Shown here: one piece after another, positions 1 to 10,872 of the stretch
How positions within the stretch are numbered: position 1 is the stretch's first letter
Layout: every line of letters begins with the position of its first letter
NCBI GenBank assembly: GCA_002007465.1
Contig: LNAC01000230.1
Coordinates: forward strand, 2,120,878 to 2,184,877
Length of the DNA: 64,000 nucleotides
Direction of reading: 5' to 3'
From: Ailurus styani
Lineage: Eukaryota > Chordata > Mammalia > Carnivora > Ailuridae
The notes under the pieces: generated by a model
Told to the model about the DNA's origin: nothing
What the model saw: only the letters and a program-made list of their open reading frames with translations
Database searches by the model: none
Made by a program: the position numbers and the translations under genes

Positions 1-655
1 TGGAAACTGGACAGAGGATCATGAACATTTATGAAAATGCCTGTCCTCAGCCTCCTGGATTTTTTTCTGCTATTACAAGTTGAGTAGTACCCCTTTCAGG
101 TGCCCATAAATTTTGCCCCTAGGGACGCCATGTTCCCTTAACCATCTCCAGATCCCTGGGGCGGGCCCCTGGCTGCCACGTGGACCTTGTCTTAGGATAA
201 TTGCAACCTCCAGGCTTCCGGAGATTCCGCCCCAGCACCTGGGCTCTGTGGGTTGGGTCTTTTCATATACGATGTTATATCAGTGAGCCAAGTTTATAAC
301 AGTGTTTTCTACCGTCGGTCCTGGATGGCAAAGGGGGCCAACACTGAACTTGGCAGTGATGCTGATAGCTCTCTCACCAGTGCATTCCCGATGTCAAAAT
401 CTTGGTGAGTACTCACTTAGAAGCCCCCATTCATGCGTCGGAAAGCCAGATTTCTGGAGGCAAGAGGCTAGTCTTGGTTGGGTGTTTTACCTTAGTTGAA
501 GTTCAGCAGCTCTGACCATGATAGACCTGTGTTTGGGTCTCTGCCCTCCCTGTGCAGGAGATGAGCGCTCTTCTGTACGTAACCAAAGAGGACTTCTTGG
601 CTTTCCTTCCTGGCTTTCAATTACCTGTTACCCTCAGCAGTTCATCAAACCTGTG
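1..655. other. Unassigned non-repetitive DNA
   Basis: I recognise no repeat and no gene. The segment is moderately GC-rich with scattered short open frames that lack codon bias or homology. A GTGAGT motif follows CTTGG near position 404, but there is no supporting exon around it. It ends where an antisense L1 3' end begins. Confidence 0.5.
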
Positions 656-659
656 GTCA

Positions 660-1700
660 TCTGATCTTGTTAGCCATGCAGTTAATATTACACACACATT
701 ATTGGCATTATTATCACTATCCTTATGTTTGAGTAAGACATAGGCATTATTTTGTTTTTTAGTTTTCATTTTGTAGGATATACGACAGGATGGTTTAATG
801 TATACACACATTGTGAAACAATTACCACAATCAAGTTAATTAACACATCCATCACCATACACAGTTATCTTCTGTGTGTGTTGTGAGAACAATTAAGATC
901 TACTCTCTTAGCACATTTCAAGTATACAACACAGTATATTAATTATTGTCATCACCATGCTGTAAAATCCATCCCCAGAACTTCTTCATCTTTTCACCGA
1001 AAGTTTGTACACTTTGACCCCGATTCCCCCACCTCCCCTGGCCCCTGGTAACTGGCACTCCCTGTTTCTATGAGTTTGACTTTTTATATTTCATATATAA
1101 TATATATAATTCATATTTAGTTATATTTAATCATATATAATTTATATTTCATATATATATTTCATATATAAACCAGATCATACAGTATTTGTCTTTCTGT
1201 GCCTGGCTTATTTCACATAGCATAATGTCCTTGGATTCATCCATGTTGTTACAAATGACAGGATTTCCTTCCCTTTTATAGCTAAATAATTTCCATTATA
1301 TGCATATACATATATATGTATATATACACACACACGTACTACATTTTCTTTATCCATTCATCTGTCATGGACATTTAGGTTGTTTCTGTATCTTGGCCAT
1401 TGTGAATAATATTGCCTTGAACATGGGTGTACAGATAGCTCCTCGAGATACTGATTTCATTTCCATTGGATTTACATCCAGAAGTGAGATTGCTAGATCA
1501 TATAGTAGTTCTACTGTTAATTTTCTGAGGAAACTCCATACTGTTTTCCATGGTGGCTGCACCACCTTATATTCCCATGGTGTACAAGGGCTCCCTTTCC
1601 TCCACATTTTCACCAACACCTGTGATCTCTTCTCTCTCTCTTTTTTATTGTGCAGTGCTTTATGGGCCTAGTAAAGGAGATTGGATTTTATTGTGTCATG
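660..1700 (-). mobile_element. Old L1 (L1M-type), antisense: 3' UTR and end of ORF2
   Basis: Read on the minus strand this is an L1 3' UTR followed upstream by the end of ORF2. Diagnostic plus-strand wording includes the 'forceful' L1 strings around 1160-1290 (CATACAGTATTTGTCTTTCTG, and the block on tiny-population flanks at 1350-1480 ending in AACATGGGTGTACAGATA). It is one element with 2276-3817 and 4021-4216, split by later insertions. AT-rich simple sequence lies at 1085-1170 and 1295-1340. Many stops and indels show that it is dead. Confidence 0.85.
1085..1170. repeat. AT-rich simple repeat (TATATTTCATATA-like)
   Basis: Imperfect tandem copies of a TATATTTCATATA-like unit lie inside the antisense L1 3' UTR. 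It probably grew from the A/T-rich sequence of the L1 itself. Confidence 0.7.
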
Positions 1701-1717
1701 GGATATCATTTTAGTGT

Positions 1718-2004
1718 TTTTGAAACAGCTTTATTGAGGTATAATTATCATACAACACACTGCACACATTTAAAGTGTGTAATTTGACATATTTTAACAG
1801 AGGTATATGCCTATAACACCATCACCACAATCCACAATCAAGATCGTGAACATATATGTCACCCGCTGTGTCAGCTCTTCTTCACCTGATGAGCTCAGGC
1901 CCACCTGAAACAATTTCCCTTCTGGTTGACTTAGTCAACTGATTAGTGATTGTATTTATTTATTTTTGTTTTCAATTCTTTAATTTGAGTACAATTGACA
2001 CAAA
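1718..2004 (-). mobile_element. L1M 3' UTR fragment nested in the older antisense L1
   Basis: The motif AACAGCTTTATTGAGGTATA at about 1726 is the classic antisense start of an L1M-type 3' UTR. It interrupts the host L1, whose ORF2 text stops near 1640-1700 and resumes at about 2276. I see no clear target-site duplication. Confidence 0.65.
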
Positions 2005-2275
2005 TATATCTTTTTATTATTTATTTATTTATTTATTTTATTATGTTACGTTAGTCACCATACGGTACATTAGTTTTTGATGTAGTGTTCCATGATTCAT
2101 TGTTTGCATATAACACCCAGTGCTCCATGCAATATGTGCCCTCCTTCATACCCACCCCCCTCCCCTGTGAAATGCTCAGTTTGTTTCCTGGAGTCTATAT
2201 TCTCTAATGGTTCATCTTGCCCTCTGATCTCCTCCCCTTCATTTTTCCCTGCCTTCTCCTAATGTCCTGCATGCT
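2005..2275 (-). mobile_element. 5'-truncated carnivoran L1 3' end, antisense
   Basis: A T-rich left edge (the reverse of an A-tail) is followed by text shared with the fragment at 16148-16623, for example TTTTTGATGTAGTGTTCCATG and ATATAACACCCAGTGCTCCA. Both fragments end with the same string, CATGCT. This is the 3' UTR of a carnivore L1 lineage younger than the surrounding element. Confidence 0.8.
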
Positions 2276-4216
2276 ATCCTAACAGGTGTGAGGTGATACC
2301 TCATTGGAGTTCTGATTTGCATTTCCCTCATGAGTGATGTTGATTGTCTTTCCATGTACCTGTTGACCATTTTATATCTGCTTTGGGGAAATGTCTCTTT
2401 AGGTCCTTTGCCCAGGTTTTAATTGGACTGTTTGGGGGGTTGTTTTGTTTGATTATTTGCTGTTGAGTCATATGAGTTCCTTATATATTTCAGATATTAA
2501 TAACTCCTTATCAGATAGATGGCTTGCAAATATTTTCTCCCTTTCTCTAGGCTGCTTTTTTAATTTTGTTGATTGTTTCATTTGCTGTGCACAGGCTTTG
2601 GAGTGTGAGGTAGTCCCACTTGATTACTTCTGCTTTTGATCCTGTACTTTTAGTGTTATCTCCAAAAAAATTATCGCCAAGACCAATGTCAAGGAGCTTT
2701 TCCCCTATGTTTTCTTCTGGGAATTTTCTTTAATCCAATGCAAGTAAGCTTTTGTGTATGGTGTAAGATAAGAGTTCAAGTTCATTCCTTTGCCTATGGT
2801 TATCCAGTTTTTCCAACACCATTTACTGAGGAGATCCTCCTTTCCCCAATGTGTATTCTTGTACCCTTGTCAAAGATTAGTTGACCATATATGTATGGGT
2901 TTATTTCTGGGCTCTCTATTTTGTCGTATTGATCTCTGTGTCTGTTTTTATGACAGTATCATACTGTTTCGATTGCTATGACTTTGTAACACAGTTTGAA
3001 GTCAGGAACTATGATGCTTCTGGTCTCATTCTTTCCAAAGACTGCTTTGGCCGTTTGGGGTCTTTGTGGTTCCATATGAATTTTGGGATAGTTTTTCCTA
3101 TTTAAAAAAATGCCATTGGGATTTTGAGGGGGATTATATTGAACCTTTAGATTGTGTTAAGTAATATGAACATCGTAACAATATTAATTCTTCTAATGAA
3201 TATGAACATGGGATATTTTCCCATTTGTTTGTGTCTTTTCCAATTTCTTTCATCAATATCATAGGTTTCAGTGTATAGATCTTCCACATGCTTGGTTAAA
3301 TTTATTCCTAAGTATTTTATTCTTTTTGATACTGTGGTAAATAGGATTGTTTTCTTAATTTCTTTTTTAGATAGTTCATTGTTATGTAAAGAAATGAAAC
3401 TGATTGTTGCTTTTGTATCCTGGAACTTTACTGACTTCATTTCTTAATTCTGACAGCTTTTTGGTGGAGTCTTTAGGTTTTTCCATCATATCGTCTACAA
3501 AAAGAGACCATTTAACTTCTTGCCTTCTGATTTGAATGCCTTTTATTTCTATTTTTCGCCTAATTGCTCTGGCTGGGATGTTCAGCACGACGTTAAATGG
3601 AAGTGGGGAGAGTGGGCACCCTTGTCTTGTCCCTGATCTTAAAGGAAAAGCTTTCAGCTTTTTATCATTGAGTATGATGTTAGCTGTAGGTTCATCATGC
3701 ATGACCTTTTTTATGCTGGGCTATCTTCCTTTTCATACCGTTTGTTGAGTTTTTATCATGAAAAGATGTTCAGTTTGGTCAGATCCTTTTTCAGCATCAA
3801 ATGTGATGGTCATTTTTTTTCAAAGATTTTTATTTACTTATTTGACAGAGAGAGATCACAAGTAGGCAGAGAGGCAGGCAGAGAGAGAGGGGGAAGCAGG
3901 TCTCCGCTGAGCAGAGAGCCCGATGTGGGCCTCGATCCCAGGACCCTGAGATCATGACCTGAGCCAAAGGCAGAGGCTTAACCCACTGAGCCACCCAGGC
4001 ACCCCGTGATGGTCATTTTTATACTGTATACTATTAACGTGGCATATCTCATTTACAATTTGTGTGTGTCGAACAATCCTTGCATCCCAGAGGTGACTCC
4101 CACTTGATCATGGGAATGATCCTCTTAATGTGCTGTTGAATTCAGTTTGCTAGTATTTTGTTGAGGATATTTGCACTTAGGTTCATCAGGAATCTTGGTC
4201 TATCATTTTCTCTTCC
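2276..4216 (-). mobile_element. Old L1 ORF2 (reverse-transcriptase region), antisense, interrupted by a SINE
   Basis: This continues the element at 660-1700. Translated on the minus strand, 3382-3702 keeps the L1 RT signature [10 protein letters not shown] followed by LPFN, and a degraded catalytic motif FVDD in place of the usual F/YADD. Frameshifts and stops are frequent on either side, so it is non-functional. A Can-SINE at 3818-4005 splits it. The L1 match fades near 4216. Confidence 0.9.
3818..4005 (-). mobile_element. Can-SINE, antisense, in L1
   Basis: Long-form Can-SINE. In sense it has a tRNA-Lys-derived head (GGTGCCTGGGTGGCTCAG) with internal pol III box-like sequence (CCTGGGATCGAGGCC), a CT-rich block and an AAATAAATAAAATCTT tail. 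The TSD GTGATGGTCATTTTT is perfect (3803-3817 and 4006-4020), so this copy is fairly young. Confidence 0.97.
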
Positions 4217-4994
4217 ATGTATTTCAAATGCTTTATATATCACACCCACTAGTGCATTTCTAATGCACCTCAGGTGAAAGTTTTAATAACGGGGCTTCCA
4301 CCTGGGGCCAGAGGCCAGCTGTGCCCTCCCTCCCTCCCTCCCACTAGTGAAGGGGTTCTCATTGCCACTGACAGGGGAGTGATCCAGCTCCCAAAGCTCA
4401 TTTGATTGGCTCTTTCTCAGACTGGTCCCAGTCCCTGTTGTCACAGATTGTGTTCCCTAAAGCATACATGTAATTGGAATTTGGGATGCAAGGTATGTAT
4501 GAGGGATACAGTTCATGCAAGCAAGGGGGAAGGAGAAATTTAGGGCAGAGGGAGAAATAGAAGAGCTAAGCACGTTCAAACAAGCCTTCACCAGCCCTGC
4601 AGGGAACTCGGGCCAATCGCGCTTATCAACGGACCCTGCAGCAAGCCGAAACAGCTCTGCCCCTCTTGGTCACCAGACAGATGCAGGCTGTCCCAGCAAA
4701 GGTGGGACCCAGTGGCAAGGTGACTCTGCAGCTGCAGAAAGGGCTGACAGCTGGAGGCGGTTCAGTCACTGAACTCCCTCAGCTGGGTGGCCTGTCCTTC
4801 CTCGAGGAGGGATTGAGGTGGACCATCTCAGGGTCTCCCACAGTTAGAAGATGAGGGTTTGAGTCCACACTCACTGATTGCTGTGTGACGCTAGACAAAG
4901 TGCTCCGCACGTGATATGTTGGCTAAGGTCTATGCATTTTTTTCTCTATCAGGGGTATTTAATCTCCATTCCTGTAAAGATTCAAGTTTGGCTT
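4217..4994. other. Mostly unassigned DNA; possible MIR trace near 4840-4930
   Basis: A (CCCT)n stretch lies at 4323-4341. Text around 4850-4900 (GGGTTTGAGTCCACACTC, GCTGTGTGACGCTAGACAA) weakly resembles the MIR core. The open frame at 4515-4772 has no recognisable homology. Confidence 0.35.
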
Positions 4995-5008
4995 AAATGT
5001 GGCTATCC

Positions 5009-5199
5009 AAGGGGCACCTGGGCGGTTCAGTCGGTTAAGCCGCTGCCTTTGGCTTGGGTCGTGATCCTGGGGTCCTGGGATCGAGCCCCACATCAGGCTC
5101 AAGCTGAGCTGGGAGCCTGCTTCTCCCTCTCCTGCTCGCTGCTCTACTTGTGCTCTCTCTGTATCTCTCTGTCAAATAAATAAATAAAATCTTTTTTAA
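5009..5199 (+). mobile_element. Can-SINE
   Basis: Flanked by a perfect 14-base TSD, AAATGTGGCTATCC (4995-5008 and 5200-5213). The tail is AAATAAATAAATAAAATC followed by T and A runs. Confidence 0.97.
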
Positions 5200-5365
5200 A
5201 AATGTGGCTATCCGATAGTGCCTAATGCAGAGCTTGGGACTCAATAATTTGAGTGCCAAACAAATTTGAATATTTGTTCGCCAAATGAATGAATGGGGAG
5301 GATTGCGCCCATTTTTAGAGGAGAAAATAATGTTTTCAGGAAATTATATTAAAACTAATAAATCC

Positions 5366-5610
5366 AGGAGGTGCCTGGGTGGCTCAGTGGGTTAAGCGTC
5401 CAGCTCTTGACTTCAGCTCAGGTTATGATCTCAGAGTCGTGAGATGGAGCCCAACTTCGGGCTCTATGCTCAGCGGGAAGTCAGCTTGAGATTCTCTCCC
5501 TCTCCCTCTGCCTCTCTGCTCTCCTTCATGCACATGCGCACGCGTGTGCTTGTGTGGGTGCGCATAGTTGCTCTCAAATAGACAAATAAATCTTTAAAAT
5601 AACAACAATA
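5366..5610 (+). mobile_element. Can-SINE, older form with expanded CT/GT block
   Basis: The head is GGTGCCTGGGTGGCTCAGTG. The 3' half carries extra CACATGCGCACGCGTGTGC before the tail. The TSD is short and diverged (AATAAATCC versus AATAAATCT). Confidence 0.9.
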
Positions 5611-5929
5611 AAAATAAATCTGAAATACTTTATTTTTACTAGATAGGCATATATGAGCAGACCAACAGGTTAGGAAATCCTCTAGTTTGAATAGGTCATG
5701 AAAATTCCCATCAGCTTCCTTGAAACAGGCACAGATCGTTGGCCGGATTTTACCTGGCTGTTTTCCTCTCCGCTTCGTTCAAGTAAGCTCTTGTTTAGAT
5801 GGACAATGCTTCTCGCTATCCTGTGAGGACCAAATGTGACCATATACCTAAGAAGCTTTGTAAGAATGTGCATACGCCTACAATTCCATTAATATTAGTC
5901 TCTGCCCCCCCCCATTCTCTGCTTTAAAG

Positions 5930-6110
5930 GTCATCTCAAGCCACTGTAACAAAGTCCTCTCCTTAAGGCCTTGTGCAAAAGTCTGCCTTTCTCTCTGAAG
6001 GCTGGACTTTCACTTCCCCTTTCTTTCCTGCCAAACAATAAGCTCCTTGATGATCACAGTACCGATATTCAAAAATATTTGTTGACCGATTGAGTGACTG
6101 AGTGAGATAT
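5930..6110 (+). mobile_element. Possible L2-type LINE 3' end
   Basis: The order 'AATAAGCTCCTTGA ... AATATTTGTTGACCGATTGAG' resembles the L2/MIR 3' terminus (AATATTTGTTGAATGAATGA). It is heavily diverged. The flanks (5611-5929 and 6111-6429) hold nothing I recognise apart from a C-run at 5904-5914. Confidence 0.35.
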
Positions 6111-6429
6111 TTCTAAGAGGCAATAAAAGGGGGTGGGTTTTGTGTGGTTTTGTTTTTGTTTTGCTGAATGGGAGGCCTCATTTGGCCCCACTCCGTTAAA
6201 TGTGCTGGCTTTCCCCATGTTTGCTAGAACTTGGTCTAGAAGCTGTTTTTCTTTTTATAGTATGATTTTCAGCCTTATTTAGGCATCGTTCTCTCTCTCT
6301 ACATATAGAGATATCATATATATGACTTTTTCTACTTAAATTTTTATGGAGAGTCATTGACAATGGATATGGTCATTGATGACTAGAGTTTACATAACCA
6401 AAACACATTTGAAAAGCTGGAGTCTTGGG

Positions 6430-6546
6430 AACATGCCTGGCTGGCTCAGTCGGTGGAGCATGTGACTCTTGGTCTCGGGGTTGTGAGTTCAAGTCCCGTG
6501 CTGGGTGTTCAGAGATTCCTTAAAAATAAATCTTAAAAAATAAAAA
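6430..6546 (+). mobile_element. Short-form Can-SINE
   Basis: Short form, lacking the CT-rich block: GCCTGGCTGGCTCAGTCGG, then TGACTCTTGGTCTCGGGGTT, GTTCAAGTCCCG as a B-box-like element, and an A-rich end. In this window the short forms are more diverged than the long forms, so they are probably older. Confidence 0.9.
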
Positions 6547-6779
6547 GGCTGCCCTCTTGGACCCTTCCCTCTCTAAAACTAAATAACTAGCAATGTCATA
6601 ACTTTCATGTATAAACACCACTTGAAAAAACTCTTATCTCAAATCAAGTACAAAAATACCCATGCCCACGCCTCCTTTGAATTGCAATCTTTCCACCACT
6701 TTATGTGGTGTTTATGCCTAGAATTCAATGGTTTCCAAGACACTTGCTATTAACTTTAATTACTGTTACCTTTGTAGAA

Positions 6780-6925
6780 CAGTGTGACATTATAGAGATT
6801 ATTTTGCTTTTATTATGGAACATCTCAAACATACACAAGTGGACAGAACAGTGTAATGACCCCCCCCCCGCCCAAGTACAAATCACTCAGCCTCGATAAT
6901 TACCAGCACAAGAGCCCAACTTGTT
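6780..6925. mobile_element. Possible L1M-type 3' UTR relic
   Basis: The string TTTATTATGGAACATCTCAAACATA, split by a C-run at 6860-6871, then CCAAGTACAAATCACTCAGC, resembles a common ancient LINE 3' UTR in mammals. It is too diverged to name. Confidence 0.35.
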
Positions 6926-7150
6926 TCATGAATATTCCCTCCCTTCTTCCTTACCCAACTCTTACTGGACGATTTTAAAGCAACCTATCATTTCATCTAT
7001 AAATACTTCAGTTTATAGAAACTGTTTTGAAAGAAGAATTTGCCATGTGTTGCTTACTGGCGTATATAACAATGTGAGTCCCCTGGAGGAAAATGTAAAA
7101 TCATACAGTCTCAACCAGGCAGCATTGACAGGTAGTCCTCCATTTCTTTT

Positions 7151-7256
7151 AATGATTTTATTTTTTCAGTACTCTCTACCTGCAGTGTGGGGCTTGAACT
7201 CACAACCCCGAGATCAAGAGTCGCACACTCTACTGACCCAGCCAGCCAGGCGCCCC
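7151..7256 (-). mobile_element. Short-form Can-SINE, antisense
   Basis: Ends in GCCAGCCAGGCGCCCC. The TSD is AGTCCTCCATTT (7134-7145) versus AGTCCTGCATTT (7258-7269), one mismatch. Confidence 0.92.
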
Positions 7257-7286
7257 AAGTCCTGCATTTTTAAAAGCCACTTAAGA

Positions 7287-7470
7287 GGGGCGCCTGGGTG
7301 GCTCAGTGGGTTAAGTGACTGCCTTCAGCTCAGGTCATGATCCCAGAGTCCCGGGATCGAGTCCCGCATCGGGCGCCCAGCTCCATGGGGAGTCTGCTTC
7401 TCCCTCTGACCTTCTCCCCTCTCATGCTCTCTCTCACTCTCTCTCTCTCAAATAAATAAATAAAAATTTT
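7287..7470 (+). mobile_element. Can-SINE
   Basis: The TSD TTAAAAGCCRCTTAAGA (7270-7286 and 7471-7487) has a single C/G difference. The tail is AAATAAATAAATAAAAA. Only 30 bases separate it from the preceding short SINE. Confidence 0.96.
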
Positions 7471-7499
7471 TTAAAAGCCGCTTAAGAACAACACACACA

Positions 7500-7960
7500 T
7501 TTCTTATCTCACATGGTTTAGCTGGGTCCTCTGCTTCAGGGTCTGTCATAAGGCCGCAGTCGAAGTGTGGGCCGCTGCTGGGGTGTCACCTGAGACCCAA
7601 CTGAGGAAGGACTCACTTCCAGGGTCTCACAGTTGCTGTCAGGATTCAGTTCCTGGCATTCTGAGCTGGACTGACTGAGTGCCTTGCTTCCTTGCTGGCT
7701 GTTGCCTCCTTCACACAATGGCCTATCTAACATGGCCGCCCACTTCGTCAAAGCATGCAAGCTTTAGCGGTGATAGAGAGTCTGCTAGCAAGACAGAAGC
7801 TAGGATCTTATGTAATATAATCACGGATGTGACATGCCATAACCCCTGCCACATGCTACTGGTTGGAAGCAAGTCACAGGTCTCTCCCACACTTGAGGAG
7901 AGACAATGACACAAGGTGTGAATGCCAAGAGATGGGATCATTTGGAGCACCGAAAAGCCA
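7500..7960. mobile_element. Ancient LTR-like repeat, name uncertain
   Basis: The order of phrases (TTAGCTGGGTCCTCTGCTTC, then GTTCCTGGCATTC, then a region of TAACCCCTGCCACATGCTAC with GGTTGGAAGCAAGTCACAGG, and near the end GAATGCCAAGAG) matches a repeat I know from mammalian genomes, probably an ERVL-class LTR. I cannot assign a name. It has no coding capacity. Confidence 0.45.
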
Positions 7961-8320
7961 TCATATCACACCCGAAATGCTTGAGGGTGGTAGATAAGAT
8001 CAAGGTTCAAAGCAGCCTTCACTGCTACGTCCAATCGCTCAGGAGCAGGGCTCTACTAAGACCGGATGCGGCCAAGGGATGAACTGGATACAACAGGGCT
8101 CTTGGTCACACTCCACTAATCTCATCGGCTGAACTAACAGATGCTTTCCAGTCTGTCTGTGGATGGGCTCACTAATGCCCAAGGTGACCCACACAGGGGG
8201 AAGGGAAAGCTTCTCTGGGACCAGCCCTACATAGTTCCATCTCCTTCATTTGGGTGTTATGCCTCCCGCAAGTCAACTGAGTTTGTCCCTGTCTTATGCC
8301 TTCCACAAGTCGGTTGAGTC
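7961..8320. other. Unassigned DNA between two LTR-like relics
   Basis: No recognisable repeat or coding signal. It could be further diverged retroviral material, given its neighbours. Confidence 0.4.
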
Positions 8321-8321
8321 T

Positions 8322-8641
8322 TGTCCCTGCCATTAACAAAATACCACAGACTGGGTGACTTAACCAGGAAGTTTATCTCTCAAGTTTCTGGAGGCTGGAA
8401 GTCCAAGATGAGCACGCGAGCATGGCTGCATTCTGGGGAAGGCCCTCCTCTAATTTACAGACTGCCAATTTCTCACTGTGTCCTCACATGGTGAAAAGGC
8501 ATGGGGGCTCTCTGGAGCCCCTTTTATAAGGCACCAATCCCATTCAGGAGGGCTCTTTCTGACCTAATCACCTTTCAAAGACCCACCTCCAAATACAATC
8601 AACACATGACATGTCGTGGGGACATATTCAGACCATAGCAG
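8322..8641 (-). mobile_element. MLT1-type (ERVL-MaLR) LTR, antisense
   Basis: Diagnostic plus-strand phrases in order: ACAAAATACCACAGACTGGG, TGGAGGCTGGAAGTCCAAGA, TCACTGTGTCCTCACATGG, CCTTTTATAAGGCACCAATC, CCATTCAGGAGGGCTC, GACCTAATCACC, and GACCATAGCA at the end. This is an old solitary LTR with no internal retroviral region attached. Confidence 0.85.
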
Positions 8642-8788
8642 TAGCCAATCCTGGTGACACCAGTTATGGTAGTTATATTATATAACTAAATATTATATAA
8701 ATCAAAGAGATATGGCTCTGGGAAAATGTGTTTTATAAATGCTAAGTGTAATGCTTATAGAAATTATTATTAAAAGATTCAAGGTGCT

Positions 8789-8988
8789 TGGGCACCTGGG
8801 TGGCTCAGTGGGTTAAAGCCTCTGCCTTCGGCTCAGGTCATGATCCCAGGGTCCTGGGATCGAGGCCCGCATCGGGCTCTCTGCTCGGCAGGGAGCCTGC
8901 TTCCTCCTCTCTCCTCTCCTCTGCCTGCCTCTCTGCCTACTTGTAATCCCTCTCTCTGTGTCAAATAAATAAATAAAATCTTAAAAAA
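8789..8988 (+). mobile_element. Can-SINE, young mustelid-type
   Basis: Perfect 17-base TSD AAAAGATTCAAGGTGCT (8772-8788 and 8989-9005). It carries the TTAAAGCCTCTGCCTTCGGC head and TGCCTACTTGTAATCCC block. Confidence 0.97.
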
Positions 8989-9005
8989 AAAAGATTCAAG
9001 GTGCT

Positions 9006-9344
9006 CAAACATCATGGTTAATTTAGTTGTGGTTGAGGCATCTGTAAAGATTGGGAAAAAATATGAAAATCTAGAAATATTCTGCTCTCGGGCTTCTTTG
9101 TCCATGACTTTAAGTCCTTTATTCATTTTAAATAAACAGAAACTGGAAATCAGACAAAGCATGAATGTGTTGTTTCAATAAGAAGGACAAGGAGAAAAAT
9201 CTATCAGCATATTCACACTTGGAGGAAAAAAGGCTCGGCCTTAAGTCAATGGATGGGTGAGTAAATACACAGATTTTAAGGTAGAATCAAATGTTCATGT
9301 ATCTTTTTTCCTTCTTTTGCATACTTTTGTAGTCAGCATTTATT
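9006..9344. other. Unassigned DNA
   Basis: I see no repeat or gene in this AT-rich interval. Confidence 0.5.
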
Positions 9345-9441
9345 ATTTTTTCTAGTAAGCTCTAGGGCCAACGTGGGGCTTGAGCTCATGACTCTGAGAT
9401 TAAGAGTCACTTGCTCTACCGACTGAGCCAGCCAGCCCCCC
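9345..9441 (-). mobile_element. Short-form Can-SINE, antisense
   Basis: AACGTGGGGCTTGAGCTCAT, then GACTGAGCCAGCCAGCCCCCC, the reversed head. No clear TSD. Confidence 0.88.
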
Positions 9442-9639
9442 TCTCCCGTCCAGCAGTTGGCAATTATTGATCTCCTGTATCAGAACTCACTATTGACAAT
9501 CTCCTTGTTTATCCCATGGGCATCCCAGGTGAGGGCTTGCTTCCTACCTGCCTTCTATTTGGCTCTTCTTCCACGTAGTACAACTGCATTTCCCCAGCTT
9601 TCTACTGGTTCGTGTTCCCTGGTGGGTAACTGGTATCCA

Positions 9640-9830
9640 CCCCGCTTTTTGTTCATCCAGTCATCTGTCGATGGACATTTGGGTAATTTCCACTTTCTTG
9701 GGGCTGTTACAAACCATGTTGTTTTGAATACTCACGTACGAGTTCCGGTTCGGTCATTTCTCTGGGAGTGGAATTGCTGGGTCACATCGTAACTCCACGC
9801 TTAACCTGTCAAGGAACTCTGGATACATTT
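9640..9830 (-). mobile_element. L1M fragment (end of ORF2 / 3' UTR), antisense
   Basis: ATCTGTCGATGGACATTTGG, CTGTTACAAACCATG and TGGAATTGCTGGGTCACATC are the antisense L1 3' ORF2 phrases. The match is weak and the ends are approximate; 9442-9639 may be part of the same element. Confidence 0.65.
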
Positions 9831-10375
9831 AATAGAAAATCAATTCTGAATTATCAGCATGTAAATTTTAATCTCACCCTTGCATCCCTGCTATTCACAT
9901 ATCCCACGATCATTTGGTGTCTTCTCAGGAAATAAAATTTTTAAAATATTTTTTATTATTTGCTCCAGGGGTAAAAACAAATTTAATGAGTAACCTAATC
10001 ACAAGTAGAACTAGGCAGCTGAAAATAATGATTACACAGAGAAATACATGTAAATATTGTATAATTAGGAACGGGCCATTACTATTTAATTTACATGCCA
10101 TCCTCTTTGTATTCAATTAGGTCAGATGTTCTTACCCTAATCCACTTGAAAAATCAAGCACACTGCTTATATCTTACTAGTTTTATTTCTGCTGTCTGAT
10201 TCAAAGGAATCAGCTGGACTTTAACATTTTTGTTTAGAGTTTCTCTCTGCTATAGCGTGGACCACCGGTCTCTTTAATTTTCTCTGCTGCTGTCTGAGTC
10301 ACCCACTTTCTCAAGTCAGTCTCACACAGATGTGCTTGGGTTCCTTTTTCAAGATGGTGTTCTAAATAGGAATAT
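9831..10375. other. Unassigned AT-rich DNA
   Basis: No repeat family or gene recognised. Short open frames on both strands at about 9914-10120 overlap one another and have no supporting features. Confidence 0.5.
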
Positions 10376-10390
10376 AAAGGGAACTGGCTG

Positions 10391-10692
10391 AGGGGGCGCC
10401 TGGCTGGCTCAGTTGGTGGAACGTGTGACTCTCGATCTCAGGGTTTGTGAGTTCGGGCCCCAAGCTGGGTGTGAGATCACTTGCTGGACCTGAGCGATCT
10501 CAGGGGTTGTGAGTTCGGGCCCCAAGCTGGGTGCTAGGGGCACTTGGGTGGCTCAGTCAGTGAAGCATCTGACTCTTGATCTCAGCTCAGGTCTTGATAT
10601 CAGCGTCATGAGTTCAAGTCCCGCATTGGGCTCCACACTGGGCATGGCAACTACTTAAAAAATAAATAAATAAAATAATAATAAAAATAAAT
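10391..10692 (+). mobile_element. Compound Can-SINE: short form with internal duplication joined to a longer form
   Basis: A short-form head starts at 10395. A segment of about 38 bases ending GGCCCCAAGCTGGGTG occurs at 10434-10471 and again at 10496-10533. A second SINE (GGGGCACTTGGGTGGCTCAG) starts at 10538 and ends in AAATAAATAAATAAAATAAT. One near-perfect TSD, AAAGGAACTGGCTG, brackets the whole unit (10376-10390, with one extra G, and 10694-10707). Confidence 0.88.
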
Positions 10693-10872
10693 AAAAGGAA
10701 CTGGCTGGATTAGTCAACACCTGGCCTCTTCCATTCTTCCTCCTACTAACCACAATTCTATACTCCCTTGTTCTCCCACAATGATACCACTCTTGAGAAA
10801 AGGGCACAGGAACATGGAAGGAAATGTATAAAAGAGCGATTCTGGGCTAGGTTAGCATGATAGAAAAATCTT

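Noticed and set aside
404..560. GTGAGT and CTGTGCAGG motifs as a possible intron near the left edge
   Set aside because: The spacing and frames do not give a supported exon on either side, and no homology backs it.
3382..3702. Minus-strand frame with a reverse-transcriptase signature
   Set aside because: It is a fragment of a dead L1 ORF2 with an altered FVDD motif and frameshifts on both sides. It is not an active gene.
6430..6546. tRNA-like A and B boxes in the short-form SINEs
   Set aside because: They derive from tRNA-Lys ancestry of the SINE. I see no complete cloverleaf with acceptor pairing, so no tRNA gene is called.
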